The notes beneath the pieces were generated by a model. That model was not told where the DNA came from, made no database searches, and worked only from the letters and a program-made list of their open reading frames with translations. The position numbers and the translations under genes are program-made. Shown here piece after piece: positions 53,785-63,022 of a stretch of DNA of 64,000 nt (positions within the stretch are counted from its first letter, which is position 1; every line of letters starts with the position of its first letter). Source of the DNA: Blastococcus sp. TF02A-26. Lineage in GTDB: Bacteria > Actinomycetota > Actinomycetes > Mycobacteriales > Geodermatophilaceae. The stretch spans positions 248,001 through 312,000 of the forward strand of contig NZ_QOHG01000003.1 of NCBI RefSeq assembly GCF_003319125.1. Direction: 5' to 3'.

Positions 53785-54687
53785 GTGACGGCGGAGCAGG
53801 TCGACGGGATGGACCCCGTGCTGCTCCGCGCGGCGGTCGAGACCACCGAGGCGCTGCTCGTCGTGGTGGACGGCGAGGGCCGCATCCTGCTGGCCAACCC
53901 GGCCCTCGAGCGGTTCACCGGCCGGTCGGCCGCCGAGCTGCTCGGCCGGCACTTCACCGACGTCTACGTGGTGCCCGAGCACGTGGCGCTCGCCCGGGAC
54001 GCCGTCTCCCGAGCCGTCGCCACCGGGCAGGCGCACCCACAGGAGGGGGACTGGCTGACCGGCACCGGAGAGCGCCGCCGCATCGCGATGCGCAACACGG
54101 TGCTCACCGACGAGGCCGGGCGCCCGCACGCCATCGCCTGCGTCGCGGTCGACGTCACCGAGGACCCGCAGCGGCACGCGCGCCTGCTGCACCGCGCGGA
54201 GACCGACCTGCTGACCGGCATCGCGAACCGGGCGGTCCTGTTCGAGGTGCTGCGCGTGCACCAGGAGGGCGGCGCGGGCTGCGGCGTGCTGTTCTGCGAC
54301 CTCGACGACTTCAAGGAGGTCAACGATGCGCACGGGCACCCCGTGGGCGACGGCGTCCTGGCCGAGGTCGCCGGTCGTCTCGCGGCGGCGGTCCCGCCCG
54401 AGCACCTGGTGGCGCGCTTCGGCGGGGACGAGTTCGTCGTCGTCTGCCCCGCGGCCTCCGCGGCGGAGCTCGAGCAGCTCGCCGCCGAGGTCGCCGAGCG
54501 GATGACCGTCCCGTTCACCACCCCGGCCGGGCCGCTGCGGCTCGGCGTGAGCGTCGGCGTGGCCGTCGGGCGGGACGGCGAGACCGCAGACGAGCTCATC
54601 GCCCGGGCCGACCGCGCGATGTACGGGGTGAAGACCCACCGGCGGCGCCGCTCGGTGCGGGAGGACCCGCCGGAGACGCTGCGCTGA
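53785..54687 (+). CDS. PAS-GGDEF diguanylate cyclase
   Basis: The 300-residue protein has a PAS domain (about 15-130, ANPALERFTGRSAAELLG) and a GGDEF domain (about 140-290) with RFGGDEFVVV, the intact signature at 213-217. DLTGIANRAVL-type and FCDLDDFKEVNDAHGH motifs are present. The inhibitory I-site (RxxD five residues before the signature) is absent: the corresponding residues are PPEH. Therefore product feedback by that site is unlikely. It should make c-di-GMP, opposing the EAL protein at 49312-50517. Confidence 0.94.
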   Translation: MTAEQVDGMDPVLLRAAVETTEALLVVVDGEGRILLANPALERFTGRSAAELLGRHFTDVYVVPEHVALARDAVSRAVATGQAHPQEGDWLTGTGERRRIAMRNTVLTDEAGRPHAIACVAVDVTEDPQRHARLLHRAETDLLTGIANRAVLFEVLRVHQEGGAGCGVLFCDLDDFKEVNDAHGHPVGDGVLAEVAGRLAAAVPPEHLVARFGGDEFVVVCPAASAAELEQLAAEVAERMTVPFTTPAGPLRLGVSVGVAVGRDGETADELIARADRAMYGVKTHRRRRSVREDPPETLR

Positions 54688-54714
54688 CCGGGCCGTCGGG
54701 GTGTCTCCCGCGGT

Positions 54715-54752
54715 GCTCGGGCTCTGCCCCGTATGTGGGGCAGAGCCCGAGC
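54715..54752. repeat. Hairpin element family B, copy 2 (inverted)
   Basis: 16-bp arms GCTCGGGCTCTGCCCC and complement enclose loop GTATGT, which is the reverse complement of the loop in copy 1 (ACATAC). Read from the other strand, the central 26 bases are the same as in copy 1. Outer TCTCCC/GGGAGA arms at 54704-54709 and 54758-54763 extend the fold across a symmetrical internal loop. It lies after the GGDEF gene. Confidence 0.85.
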
Positions 54753-54801
54753 GTCCTGGGAGACCTCCCCCGACCGGGCGTGATCACGGTCGCGTTCCGG
54801 A

Positions 54802-55911
54802 ATGTCCGACGGGGCCTGTGTGTCCCAACCAGGCGTGGACCTCTTCTCCCCCGTGACCCTGGGCGCCCTCGAGCTCGCCAACCGCGTGGCGATGGCGCCC
54901 CTGACCCGGATGCGCTCCGGCGCGCAGGGCGTCCCCGGCGACCTCGTCGTCGAGCACTACGCCCAGCGCGCGGGCCTCGGCCTGATCGTCACCGAGGGGA
55001 CCTACCCGGTGCACGAGTCGCAGGCGTTCGTCGGCCAGCCCGGGATCGTCACCGACGAGCAGGTGGCCGGCTGGCGCCGCGTCGCCGACGCCGTGCACGC
55101 CCGTGGCGGTCGCATCGTCATGCAGGTCATGCACGGCGGCCGGGTCACCCACCCCGACATCAACGGCGGCCGCCGGGTCGAGGCGCCGAGCGCGATCGCC
55201 ATCGACGGCGAGGCCCGGACCGCCACCGGCAAGCACGCCTATCCCGTGCCGCACGCCCTGACCACCGCGGAGGTCCGCGAGCGGGTGCAGACCTTCGTCG
55301 ACGCCTCCCGCCGCGCCATCGAGGCCGGCCTGGACGGCGTGGAGCTGCACGGCGCCAACGGCTACCTGCTGCACGAGTTCCTCTCCCCGGCGTCCAACCG
55401 CCGCGACGACGAGTACGGCGGCTCGCCGGAGAACCGCGCCCGCTTCGTCGTCGAGGTGGCCACCGCGGTCGCCGCGGAGATCGGCGCCGGGCGCGTGGGC
55501 CTGCGGATCTCTCCGGAGCACGGCATCCAGGACGCCCTCGAGCCCGACCGGGACGACGTCCTGGCCACGTACGGGTACCTCATGGACCAGCTGCGGCCGC
55601 TCGGCCTGGCCTACCTCTCGGTGCTGCACCGCGAGCCGGCCGGGGACCTGGTGCAGGAGCTGCGTCGCCGCTTCGACGGGCCGCTCATGGCCAACAGCGG
55701 CTTCGGCTCGATCACCACCCGGGACGAGGCGGTCGCGCTCATCGACAGCGCGCACGCCGACGTCGTCGCCGTCGGCCGGGCCGTGATCGCCAACCCCGAC
55801 CTGGTCGAGCGCTGGGCCGGGCAGCACCCGGAGAACGAGCAGCGGCCGCACCTCTACTACGCCGACGGCGCCGAGGGCTACACCGACTACCCGGTGCTCC
55901 GGGCCGGCTGA
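54802..55911 (+). CDS. Old Yellow Enzyme-type NADH:flavin oxidoreductase
   Basis: The 369-residue FMN TIM-barrel ene-reductase has VAMAPLTRMRSGAQGVP near the start, the active-site HGANGYLLHEFLSPASN segment with RRDDEYGGS, and ADVVAVGRAVIANPDLVER at the phosphate site. It would reduce activated alkenes such as enones or nitroesters using NAD(P)H. The ATG is uncertain; a GTG at 54832 also gives a complete domain. It is monocistronic, between a repeated hairpin and convergent ABC genes. Confidence 0.92.
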   Translation: MSDGACVSQPGVDLFSPVTLGALELANRVAMAPLTRMRSGAQGVPGDLVVEHYAQRAGLGLIVTEGTYPVHESQAFVGQPGIVTDEQVAGWRRVADAVHARGGRIVMQVMHGGRVTHPDINGGRRVEAPSAIAIDGEARTATGKHAYPVPHALTTAEVRERVQTFVDASRRAIEAGLDGVELHGANGYLLHEFLSPASNRRDDEYGGSPENRARFVVEVATAVAAEIGAGRVGLRISPEHGIQDALEPDRDDVLATYGYLMDQLRPLGLAYLSVLHREPAGDLVQELRRRFDGPLMANSGFGSITTRDEAVALIDSAHADVVAVGRAVIANPDLVERWAGQHPENEQRPHLYYADGAEGYTDYPVLRAG

Positions 55912-55921
55912 CCCGGCCGGG

Positions 55922-56560
55922 TCAGGCGAGCCGGCCGTCCTCCAGGCGGAGCACGCGGTCGGCCGCCGTCACCACCGCCGGGTCGTGGCTGGCCACCAGC
56001 ACGCCGGTCCCGCCGGCGCAGGCCTCCCGCAGCACGCCGAGCACGGTGCCGGTGAGCTCCTCGTCGAGGTGCCCGGTCGGCTCGTCGGCGAGCAGGAAGG
56101 CCGGGCGGACGACGAGGGCGCGGGCCAGCGCGGTCCGCTGCTGCTGGCCCAGCGACACCTCGCTCGGCAGCCGGTCGGCGAGAGCGTCCAGGCGCAGGGC
56201 CGTCAGGGCGGCGGTCGCGGCCGCCGCCGGGTCGGCGTCGCCGGCCAGCCGCGCGGGCAGCGTGACGTTGCCGCCGACGGTGAGCTCCTCGAGCAGCCCG
56301 AACTGCTGGGGGACGACGGCGACGGTCGTCCACGGCGCCGTCGCAGGAGCCTCGGCGCCCGGCACGGAGACGGTGCCGGCGTCGGGCCGCTCCCAGCCGA
56401 GCAGGCAGTTGAGCAGCGTGGACTTGCCCGACCCCGAGCGGCCCAGTAGCGCCACCAGCTCGCCCGGTCCGACGTCCAGCGACACGCCCCGCAGCGCGTG
56501 CACCCGCTCCCGGCCGCGGCGGTAGGACTTCGCGAGGTCCACGCCGCGCAGCGCGCTCAC
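55922..56560 (-). CDS. ABC transporter ATPase (LolD/MacB-type), first
   Basis: The 212-residue ATPase has Walker A GRSGSGKS, signature-like SLGQQQR, Walker B FLLADEP and a Q-loop PQQFGLL. It belongs to the LolD/MacB/FtsE group that powers FtsX-like permeases. The GTG start overlaps the stop of the other ATPase as GTGA, so it is the third gene of a permease-ATPase-ATPase operon. The signature is LGQQQ not LSGGQ. Confidence 0.92.
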   Translation of the reverse strand: MSALRGVDLAKSYRRGRERVHALRGVSLDVGPGELVALLGRSGSGKSTLLNCLLGWERPDAGTVSVPGAEAPATAPWTTVAVVPQQFGLLEELTVGGNVTLPARLAGDADPAAAATAALTALRLDALADRLPSEVSLGQQQRTALARALVVRPAFLLADEPTGHLDEELTGTVLGVLREACAGGTGVLVASHDPAVVTAADRVLRLEDGRLA

Positions 56561-57375
56561 CGCCCGGGCTCCCGCAGCACGACGCCGTCCTCGGTGACCT
56601 CGAGCAGCGCCCGCCGGTCGGGGAAGCGGGCGAGGGCGTCCTCCGGCAGCTGGATCCGGCCGTCGCCGTCGATCACCGCGAGCCGGCGCCCGGCCACCTC
56701 CTCGTGCGCGACCGTGCCCGAGCGCAGGTGGACCACCCGGTCGGCCGCCGCGGCGGCGAGCGGGTCGTGGGTGGCGAGCACGACGGTCGTCCCGGTCCCG
56801 GCCAGGCCGCGCACGGCCTCGAGGAGGTCGGCGGTCGTGCGGCTGTCGAGCTCGCTGGTCGGTTCGTCGGCGACGAGCAGGGCCGGCCGGCCGGTCACCG
56901 CCTGGGCGAAGGCCAGCCGCTGCTGCTCGCCGCCGGAGAGCTCGGCGGGCCGGTGGTCCACCCGGTCGGCGAGACCCAGGCGGTCGACCAGCTCCGCGGC
57001 GTCGTCCCCCTCGGTGCCGCGCAGCCGGGCCGCCGCGGCCAGGTGCTCGCGGACGGTGAGGTGCGGCGAGAGGTTCTGCGCCGGCCGCGCGAAGACGTAG
57101 CCGATCGAGCGCCGGCGCAGGGTGCGCAGGCCGCGGGTGGACAGCCCGCCGAGCGACTGCCCGGCGATCACCGCGCGCCCCGCGGTCGGCCGGTCCTGCG
57201 CGGCCAGGATCCGCAGCAGCGAACTCTTGCCCGAGCCCGAGGGTCCGGTGATGGCGGTGACCCGGCCCGCCGGGACGACGACGTCGACGCCCTTGAGCGC
57301 GTGCACCTCGCCGCTCGGGGACCAGTAGATGCGGACCAGTCCCTCACACGACGCGGCCGGGGGGTCAGGTGGCAT
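56557..57375 (-). CDS. ABC transporter ATPase (LolD/MacB-type), second
   Basis: The 272-residue ATPase has Walker A GPSGSGKSS, signature LSGGEQQRL, Walker B LLVADEP and His-loop ATHDPL. A C-terminal extension (LPEDALARFPDRRALLEV) not shared by its partner may contact the permease. The start overlaps the permease gene's 3' end by eleven bases. The two ATPases differ in signature and length, so they likely form a heterodimer. Confidence 0.92.
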   Translation of the reverse strand: MPPDPPAASCEGLVRIYWSPSGEVHALKGVDVVVPAGRVTAITGPSGSGKSSLLRILAAQDRPTAGRAVIAGQSLGGLSTRGLRTLRRRSIGYVFARPAQNLSPHLTVREHLAAAARLRGTEGDDAAELVDRLGLADRVDHRPAELSGGEQQRLAFAQAVTGRPALLVADEPTSELDSRTTADLLEAVRGLAGTGTTVVLATHDPLAAAAADRVVHLRSGTVAHEEVAGRRLAVIDGDGRIQLPEDALARFPDRRALLEVTEDGVVLREPGR

Positions 57376-59972
57376 CGCGCATCACCCGTCCGCCGTCGGC
57401 CTGCCGAGCGGCCCGGCCGGTGAGGACGGCCCCGGCGACCGTCGCGAGGGCGGCACCCGCGACGACCGCGACGAGCGAGCCCCACGGCACCGCGACCAGC
57501 GGGCCGGGCAGCACGTCGGGCACCGGGTCGAGCAGCTCCACGAGCAGCGCCGACACCGGCAGGGCCACGGCGACGGCGAGGACGGCGCTCAGGCCGGCGA
57601 GCAGGCCCGTCTCCAGCGCCGCGGCGCTGCGCTGGGCGGCGGCGCCCACGCCCATGCGGGTCAGCAGCACCGAGGCGGCGGCCCGGCGTCGCTGCTGGGC
57701 GACGGCCTGCAGCGCCAGGCCGGTGAGACCGAGCAGGCCGGCGAGCGCGGCGACGCCGCGGAGGTGACCGAAGGACCAGGTCCGGGCGTTGAGCTCGGGG
57801 CGGGCGGCGAAGTCGCCGGAGGTGACCACCTGGTCGGGGTCGAAGGACCAGCCGGCGGCGGTGAGGGCGCCGAGCACCGGAGCGGCCTCGCCGCGCGCCC
57901 ACAGCTCCTGGTCGAGGAAGGTCTCCGGGTCCCGGCCGGCGGCCTCGATGGCCGCCCGGAAGCCGTCCTGGTCGGCGACGAGCAGCGGGACGTCGGACCG
58001 CTGCCCCGGGAAGGCGGTCACCCGGCCCACCACCTCCACCGGCACGGCGTACACGCGGGCGAACTCGGCCACCAGGTCCCCGTCGAGGTCCCCGGGGACG
58101 GAGCCGGCGACCACGACGGGCACCCGGTCGCCGCGGTGGTCCTCCAGCGCCGCGGCGAGGTCGGCCAGCGGGCGGTCGGCGAGCCGGGGGTCCCAGCGCA
58201 CGACGTCGACCGGGTCGGGAGGCCGCACGGCCAGCACGTCGACGGCCAGGTCCTGCGGCACCAGCGTGAGGCGGGTGGCCCGCTCCACGATCGTGGCGCC
58301 CTCGGGTGAGGGCCCCGCGTCCTGGACGCGCCGCAGCAGCGGGACGACGACGTCGCCGGCCGCGGCGACGGCCGCCTTGGCGTCGACGGTGCGCGCGGCG
58401 GAGTCGGCGAGCGTGCCCGCCTGGACGACGAGCCCGAGCGCCAGGGCCGTGGTCACCACGACGAGGCGGACGGCGCCGCGTCCGGCCGCGACGCGGGAGA
58501 GGGCGAGGAACGGCGCGGGAGCCAGCCGCCCGAGGCGCGCCCGGCCGCGGCGGCCGAGCCGGGGCAGCAGGGCCGTGAGCGCCCCGGCCGCGACCACGGT
58601 GGCCAGCAGCGGGAGCACGAGGGGGAGCAGCTGCAGGTCACCGCCGTCGTCGGTGTCGCCGGTGAGGACGAGCGCGGTGACCGCGACGGTGATCCCCGCC
58701 GTGACCGCCACCCACGGGACGGTGCGGCGCGGGCGGCGGCCGACGACGTCCATCCGGCCGACGGCCACGGCGGTGACCGCGGCGACGGTGACCAGTGCGG
58801 TGAGCGCACCGGCGGCGGCCGCGAGGGCCGCCCAGCGGGCGACGCCGTCCGGCAGGGAGCTGGAGGGGCCGAGGGCGCGGACCAGCAGCCACCCGGCCGC
58901 GCTCCCGGCGGCCGTGCCGCCGAGCACCGGCAGGACCGCCTCGCGCAGGGCGGCGCCGGCGGCCCGGGCGGGGGAGAGCCCCCGGACCAGGAGGGCCCGC
59001 AGCTCGCTCTCGCGGCGGCGGACCCGCTGCCCGGCCCAGGCGCCGACCAGCACCAGCGCGGCCAGCGCGCCTCCGGCGCCGACGGCGGTCACCGGCGGGA
59101 CGAGCAGCTCGACGGTGCGGTCGGCGGTGCGCAGGGCCTCGGGCAGCCGGGACTGCGGCGCGGGCGGCCCGAGGCCGGCGACCGCGGCCTGCCGGCCGAC
59201 GTCCCCTCCCGGCGAGGCCAGGGCCGAGCGGAAGCGGTCGAGGCGGGCGGCGGCGGCCCGGGCGGCGTCGACGTCCAGGCCGTCGGCCAGCGGGAGGAAC
59301 CACTCGAGGAACAGGCCGCTCTCGACCTCGTCGGCGGCGGCGAGGACGATCGAGCGGGGCGCGATCACCGCCGCGGTGGGGTAGATCGGGTCGTCCAGGC
59401 CCCGGTAGCGCGGCTGGGTGAGGAGCGCCTCCTGCCCGGCCCAGTAGGGCGGCAACTCCGGAGGCAGGTCGGCGTAGACGCCACCGATCGGCAGCACCAG
59501 CGGCGTCCCGTCGGAGCTCTCGGTGGTGAGGACGTCGCCGGGGCGCAGGCCCTTCAGGTCGGCGAGGCGCTGCGGGACGAGGACGGCGTCGGCACGGGCC
59601 TCGCCGGCGAGGACGTCGACGTTCTCCTCCGCGCCGGTGCGGGAGAACAGCAGCAGCCGGTTGGCGCCCTCGGGCGTCGGGATGAAGACGGTGTCGCGGA
59701 TCCGGACCAGGGCGCGGGGCGGGTCCAGACCGATCTCGGTCGCGGTCGCGGTGACGGCGTCGTCCACCAGCCCAGCGCGGGCGGCCGGCGGCGGCCCGCT
59801 CGCGCTGCCAGCTGCCCTCCTCGGCGGACCCGGCGAGCAGCGGGACGGAGACGACCACGGCGGCGAGGACCGCGACCAGCACGGTCAGCCCGAGCGCCTG
59901 GTCCCGGTGCGGCAGGAGCGCGATACGCAGCCGCCGCAGCGTGCGGCGCGACCGGGGCCCAGGCGCGCGCAT
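57365..59972 (-). CDS. FtsX-like ABC permease with an apparent +1 frameshift
   Basis: The main frame (57365-59767) encodes 800 residues: repeated MacB/FtsX extracellular and helix segments, with a last FtsX unit near the C-terminus. The N-terminal piece, MRAPGPRSRRTLRRLRIALLP plus a transmembrane helix and SAEEGSWQRERAAAG, lies in a different frame starting at ATG 59972. The two fit together if one base is skipped near 59777-59805 (GCC-rich), giving RERAAA followed by ARAGLVDDAV. The main frame's own GTG at 59767 would lack the first helix, so frameshift, sequencing error or +1 slippage should be considered. Operon: permease, ATPase, ATPase. Confidence 0.8.
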
Positions 59973-60027
59973 CCGCGGAAACTAGCGGCCCCGGTGCTCC
60001 GGCATCCAGCACGCACAGGTCTCGGAG

Positions 60028-60067
60028 CGCTCGTGCTCTGCCCATTCGAGCGGGCAGAGCACGAGCG
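60028..60067. repeat. Hairpin element family B, copy 3
   Basis: 16-bp arms CGCTCGTGCTCTGCCC and complement are identical to the inner part of copy 1 but enclose a different 8-base loop, ATTCGAGC. The right flank GTCCGCGG is the same as in copy 1. It lies between the stop of the MMPL gene (60077-60079, minus strand) and the start of the ABC permease gene, consistent with a terminator for the MMPL transcript. Confidence 0.85.
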
Positions 60068-60076
60068 TCCGCGGGG

Positions 60077-62275
60077 TCAGCGGTCGGCGGAGGCCAGCTC
60101 CCGCCGGGTCTCGGCGTCGCGCCGCTCGAGGGCCGCGCCCTCGATGTCGACGTCGGGCAGGACCCGGTCCAGCCAGCGGGGAAGCCACCAGGCGCGGCGG
60201 CCCAGCAGCGTCATCACCGCCGGCACGATCGCCATCCGGACGACGAACGCGTCGACCAGCACGCCGAACGCCAGCGCGAAGCCGATGCTCTTCACGGTGG
60301 CGTCGTGGCCGAGGATGAACCCGCCGAACACCGAGCCCATGATCAGCGCCGCCGCCGTCACCACGCGGGCGCCGGACCGGAAGCCGCCGACGACCGCCTC
60401 GGTCGGCTCCGTGCCGTGCACGTGCTCCTCGCGCATCCGGCTGACGAGGAAGACCTCGTAGTCCATGGCGAGGCCGAACAGGAGCCCGATGAGCAGGATC
60501 GGCAGGAAGCTGAGCACCGGGCCGGTGGACTCGACGCCGAGCAGCCCGGCCAGCCAGCCCCACTGGAAGACGGCGACCAGGGCGCCGAAGGTGGCGGCGA
60601 GGCTGAGCAGGAAGCCGAGCGTGGCCTTGATCGGCACGAGGACCGACCGGAAGGCCAGCATCAGCAGCAGGAACGCCAGGCCGACGACGACCAGGAGGAA
60701 GACCGGCAGCGCGGCGCCGAGCTTCTCGGAGATGTCGATTCCGAGCGCGGTGTTGCCGGTGACGGCGAGCTCGGAGCCGGTCTCGTCGGTGAGGCCGGGG
60801 CGCAGGTCGCGGATGTCCTGCACCAGCGCCTCCGTGCCGGCCGCCGAGGGGCCGTCCTCGGGGATGACGGAGAGGATCGCGGTGTCGCCGGCCTCGTTGG
60901 GCTGCGGCGGGGCGACGGTCGCGACGCCGTCCAGCTCGCCGACCGCCGCGGCCGTGGCGGCGAAGGCGGCGGTCGGGTCGTCGGCGTCGGTGGCGTCGAC
61001 GAGGACCGTGAGCGGGCCGTTGAACCCGGGACCGAAGGCGCCGGCGAGCAGGTCGTAGGCCTGCCGCTGGGTGGTCTCCGCGCCGAGGTCGCCCTCGGTG
61101 GGCAGGCCCAGCCGCAGGTCGAGCGCGGGCAGGGCGACGACTCCCAGGCCGACGACGCCGGCGACGAGCACGGCGACCGGGCGGCGGGTGACCCGGCGCG
61201 CCCAGCGGGTGCCGGCGGAGTCCCCGGTCGCCAGCGCGGCCTGGCGGCGGCGCAGGCCCGGCACCTTCCAGCGGTCGAAGCGGTCGCCGGCGAAGCCGAG
61301 CAGCGCGGGGACGAGCGTCAGGGCGACCAGGACCGCGACGCCGACCATGCCGGCGGCGACCAGGCCCATCGTGGTGAGGAACGGGATCCCGACGACGGTG
61401 AGCCCGGCCAGCGCGATCATGACCGTGAGGCCGGCGAAGACGACCGCGCTGCCGGCGGTGCCGACGGCCCGGCCGGCGGACTCGCGGGCGCCCATCCCGG
61501 CGGCGAGCTGCTCCTTGTGCCGGATGGTGATGAACAGGGCGTAGTCGATCCCGACGGCCAGGCCGATCATCAGGCCGAGGGTGGGCGTGGTGCTGGTCAG
61601 GTCCACGACGGAGGACAGTGCGAGCACCCCGGCCATGCCGGCGCCGACGCCGATGAGGGCGGTCAGCAGCGGCAGCCCCGCCGCCAGCAGCGAGCCGAAG
61701 GTGATGGCGAGGACGACCATCGCGACGAGCACGCCGATGGCCTCGGCCGCGCCCTGCGCCGGTGCGGCCTGGGTGGCCTCGCCGCCGAACTCGACCTGCA
61801 GCCCGGCGTCCTCGGCGGCGTCGGCGACGGCGAGCAGCTCGGTGCGGGCGTCGTCGGTGACGTCGGGGACCTGGACGTCGTAGCTGACCGTCGCGTAGGC
61901 GACCGCGCCGTCGGGGGAGACGCCCTGCCGGGCGAAGGGGTCGCTCACGGCGGCGACCTGCTCGGCCTCCGCGGCCTCGGCCAGCGCCTGCTGGACGGCG
62001 GCGGCGTACTCCGGGTCGGTGACCGCGCTGCCTTCCGGGGCGGCGAACACGATCCGGGCGGTGGCACCGCCGGCGCCGCCCTCGGGGAAGCGCTCGGCGA
62101 GCGTCTCGAGGGCGGTGACGGACTCGACGCCGGGGATGCTCAGCTGGGCGTCGGCATCGCGGCCGAAGGCGCCGGCGAGCGCGCCGAGGCCGACGAGGGC
62201 GACGACCCACGCGAGCAGGACGGTCTTCCGGCGGGCGAAGGCCCAGCGTCCGAGACGGTGGAGGAGGACGGCCAC
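60077..62275 (-). CDS. MMPL/RND-family membrane exporter
   Basis: The 732-residue protein has about twelve transmembrane helices and two extracytoplasmic loops of RND type. The proton-relay Asp-Tyr pairs of MMPL proteins are visible (GIDYALFITI and AMDYEVFLVSRM), as are the FGSLLAAGLPLLTALIGVG and FRSVLVPIKATLGFLLS segments. It could export lipids or drugs. The GTG start is divergent from the TetR gene across a region with two operators, so TetR is the likely repressor. Substrate unknown. Confidence 0.93.
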   Translation of the reverse strand: MAVLLHRLGRWAFARRKTVLLAWVVALVGLGALAGAFGRDADAQLSIPGVESVTALETLAERFPEGGAGGATARIVFAAPEGSAVTDPEYAAAVQQALAEAAEAEQVAAVSDPFARQGVSPDGAVAYATVSYDVQVPDVTDDARTELLAVADAAEDAGLQVEFGGEATQAAPAQGAAEAIGVLVAMVVLAITFGSLLAAGLPLLTALIGVGAGMAGVLALSSVVDLTSTTPTLGLMIGLAVGIDYALFITIRHKEQLAAGMGARESAGRAVGTAGSAVVFAGLTVMIALAGLTVVGIPFLTTMGLVAAGMVGVAVLVALTLVPALLGFAGDRFDRWKVPGLRRRQAALATGDSAGTRWARRVTRRPVAVLVAGVVGLGVVALPALDLRLGLPTEGDLGAETTQRQAYDLLAGAFGPGFNGPLTVLVDATDADDPTAAFAATAAAVGELDGVATVAPPQPNEAGDTAILSVIPEDGPSAAGTEALVQDIRDLRPGLTDETGSELAVTGNTALGIDISEKLGAALPVFLLVVVGLAFLLLMLAFRSVLVPIKATLGFLLSLAATFGALVAVFQWGWLAGLLGVESTGPVLSFLPILLIGLLFGLAMDYEVFLVSRMREEHVHGTEPTEAVVGGFRSGARVVTAAALIMGSVFGGFILGHDATVKSIGFALAFGVLVDAFVVRMAIVPAVMTLLGRRAWWLPRWLDRVLPDVDIEGAALERRDAETRRELASADR

Positions 62276-62326
62276 GGGAGGCTCCAGGGAGGTCGGTGGT
62301 CGGGCGCGAGACGACGGCAGCGGCGC

Positions 62327-62365
62327 CTAGCCGATCGGCAAGGACTGTACTAGCCGAACGGCTAG
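62327..62365. promoter_or_regulatory. Paired TetR operators between MMPL and tetR genes
   Basis: CTAGCCGAACGGCTAG (62350-62365) is a perfect 7-bp inverted repeat with a 2-base centre. CTAGCCGATCGGCAAG (62327-62342) is the same with one mismatch. They are spaced 23 bases apart, about two helical turns, so two TetR dimers could bind the same DNA face, as in QacR-type cooperative binding. Confidence 0.8.
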
Positions 62366-62398
62366 GTGACGGATGACCCGCGTCACGCCCGGAGCGTC

Positions 62399-62404
62399 TA
62401 CAGT
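62399..62404 (+). promoter_or_regulatory. Likely -10 of a leaderless TetR transcript
   Basis: TACAGT ends six bases before the GTG at 62411; the perfect operator ends 33 bases upstream of it, close to the -35. Confidence 0.55.
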
Positions 62405-62410
62405 GCGCCG

Positions 62411-63019
62411 GTGACCAGCACCGGCCCCGCGTCCGCTCCGGCGGCTCCCGCCCGCTCGGCGGGGGCGCAGCGGGTGCTCGACGCCGCGCTGGAGCTGTTC
62501 ACCGCGCACGGGTTCGAGGGCACGAGCCTGCAGGACATCGCCGACCGTCTCGGCGTCACCAAGGCCGCCGTCTACTACCACTTCCACACCAAGGACGAGC
62601 TGCTGCGCGCGCTGGTCGAGCCGGCGTTCGCCGAGGTCAGCGCCCTGGTCGCCGAGGGGGAGGAGCGGCCGGCGTCCTCCCGCCGGGCCGGCGTCGTCGA
62701 GGTCGGGCGGTACGTGGACTACCTGCTGCGGCACCGCCGGTTCGCCGTCTGGCTGGCCCGGGACGCGGCCGCGATGACCCGCGACGTCGTCGTGCAGCAG
62801 GCGACCGAGATCCGGGAGCGCACCGAGGCGATGCTGGTCGGCGCCGACGCCGACGCGCTGAGCCGGATCTGGGCCGCGGCGACCCTGCAGGCCCTGGCCG
62901 GCGGCCTGATCGCCGCGCCGGCCGACGCCCCGGACGAGTGGTTGCGCGAGGAGCTCACCGAGCTCGGGGCGCACCTGCTGGCCGGCTACCGGAAGGCGGC
63001 CCGCCGCCGCGAGGCCTGA
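62411..63019 (+). CDS. TetR-family repressor
   Basis: The 202-residue regulator has the HTH TSLQDIADRLGVTKAAVYYHFHTKDELL and a helical C-terminal ligand domain. It is divergent from the MMPL exporter with two operators between, a standard efflux-repressor layout. The GTG is taken from the -10 distance and because upstream in-frame sequence would place the start inside the operator region. Ligand unknown. Confidence 0.94.
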   Translation: MTSTGPASAPAAPARSAGAQRVLDAALELFTAHGFEGTSLQDIADRLGVTKAAVYYHFHTKDELLRALVEPAFAEVSALVAEGEERPASSRRAGVVEVGRYVDYLLRHRRFAVWLARDAAAMTRDVVVQQATEIRERTEAMLVGADADALSRIWAAATLQALAGGLIAAPADAPDEWLREELTELGAHLLAGYRKAARRREA

Positions 63020-63022
63020 GCG

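Noticed and set aside
57365-59767. Taking the GTG at 59767 as the true start of the ABC permease
   Set aside because: The protein would miss the first transmembrane helix, which is present in another frame just upstream; a frameshift explains the data better.
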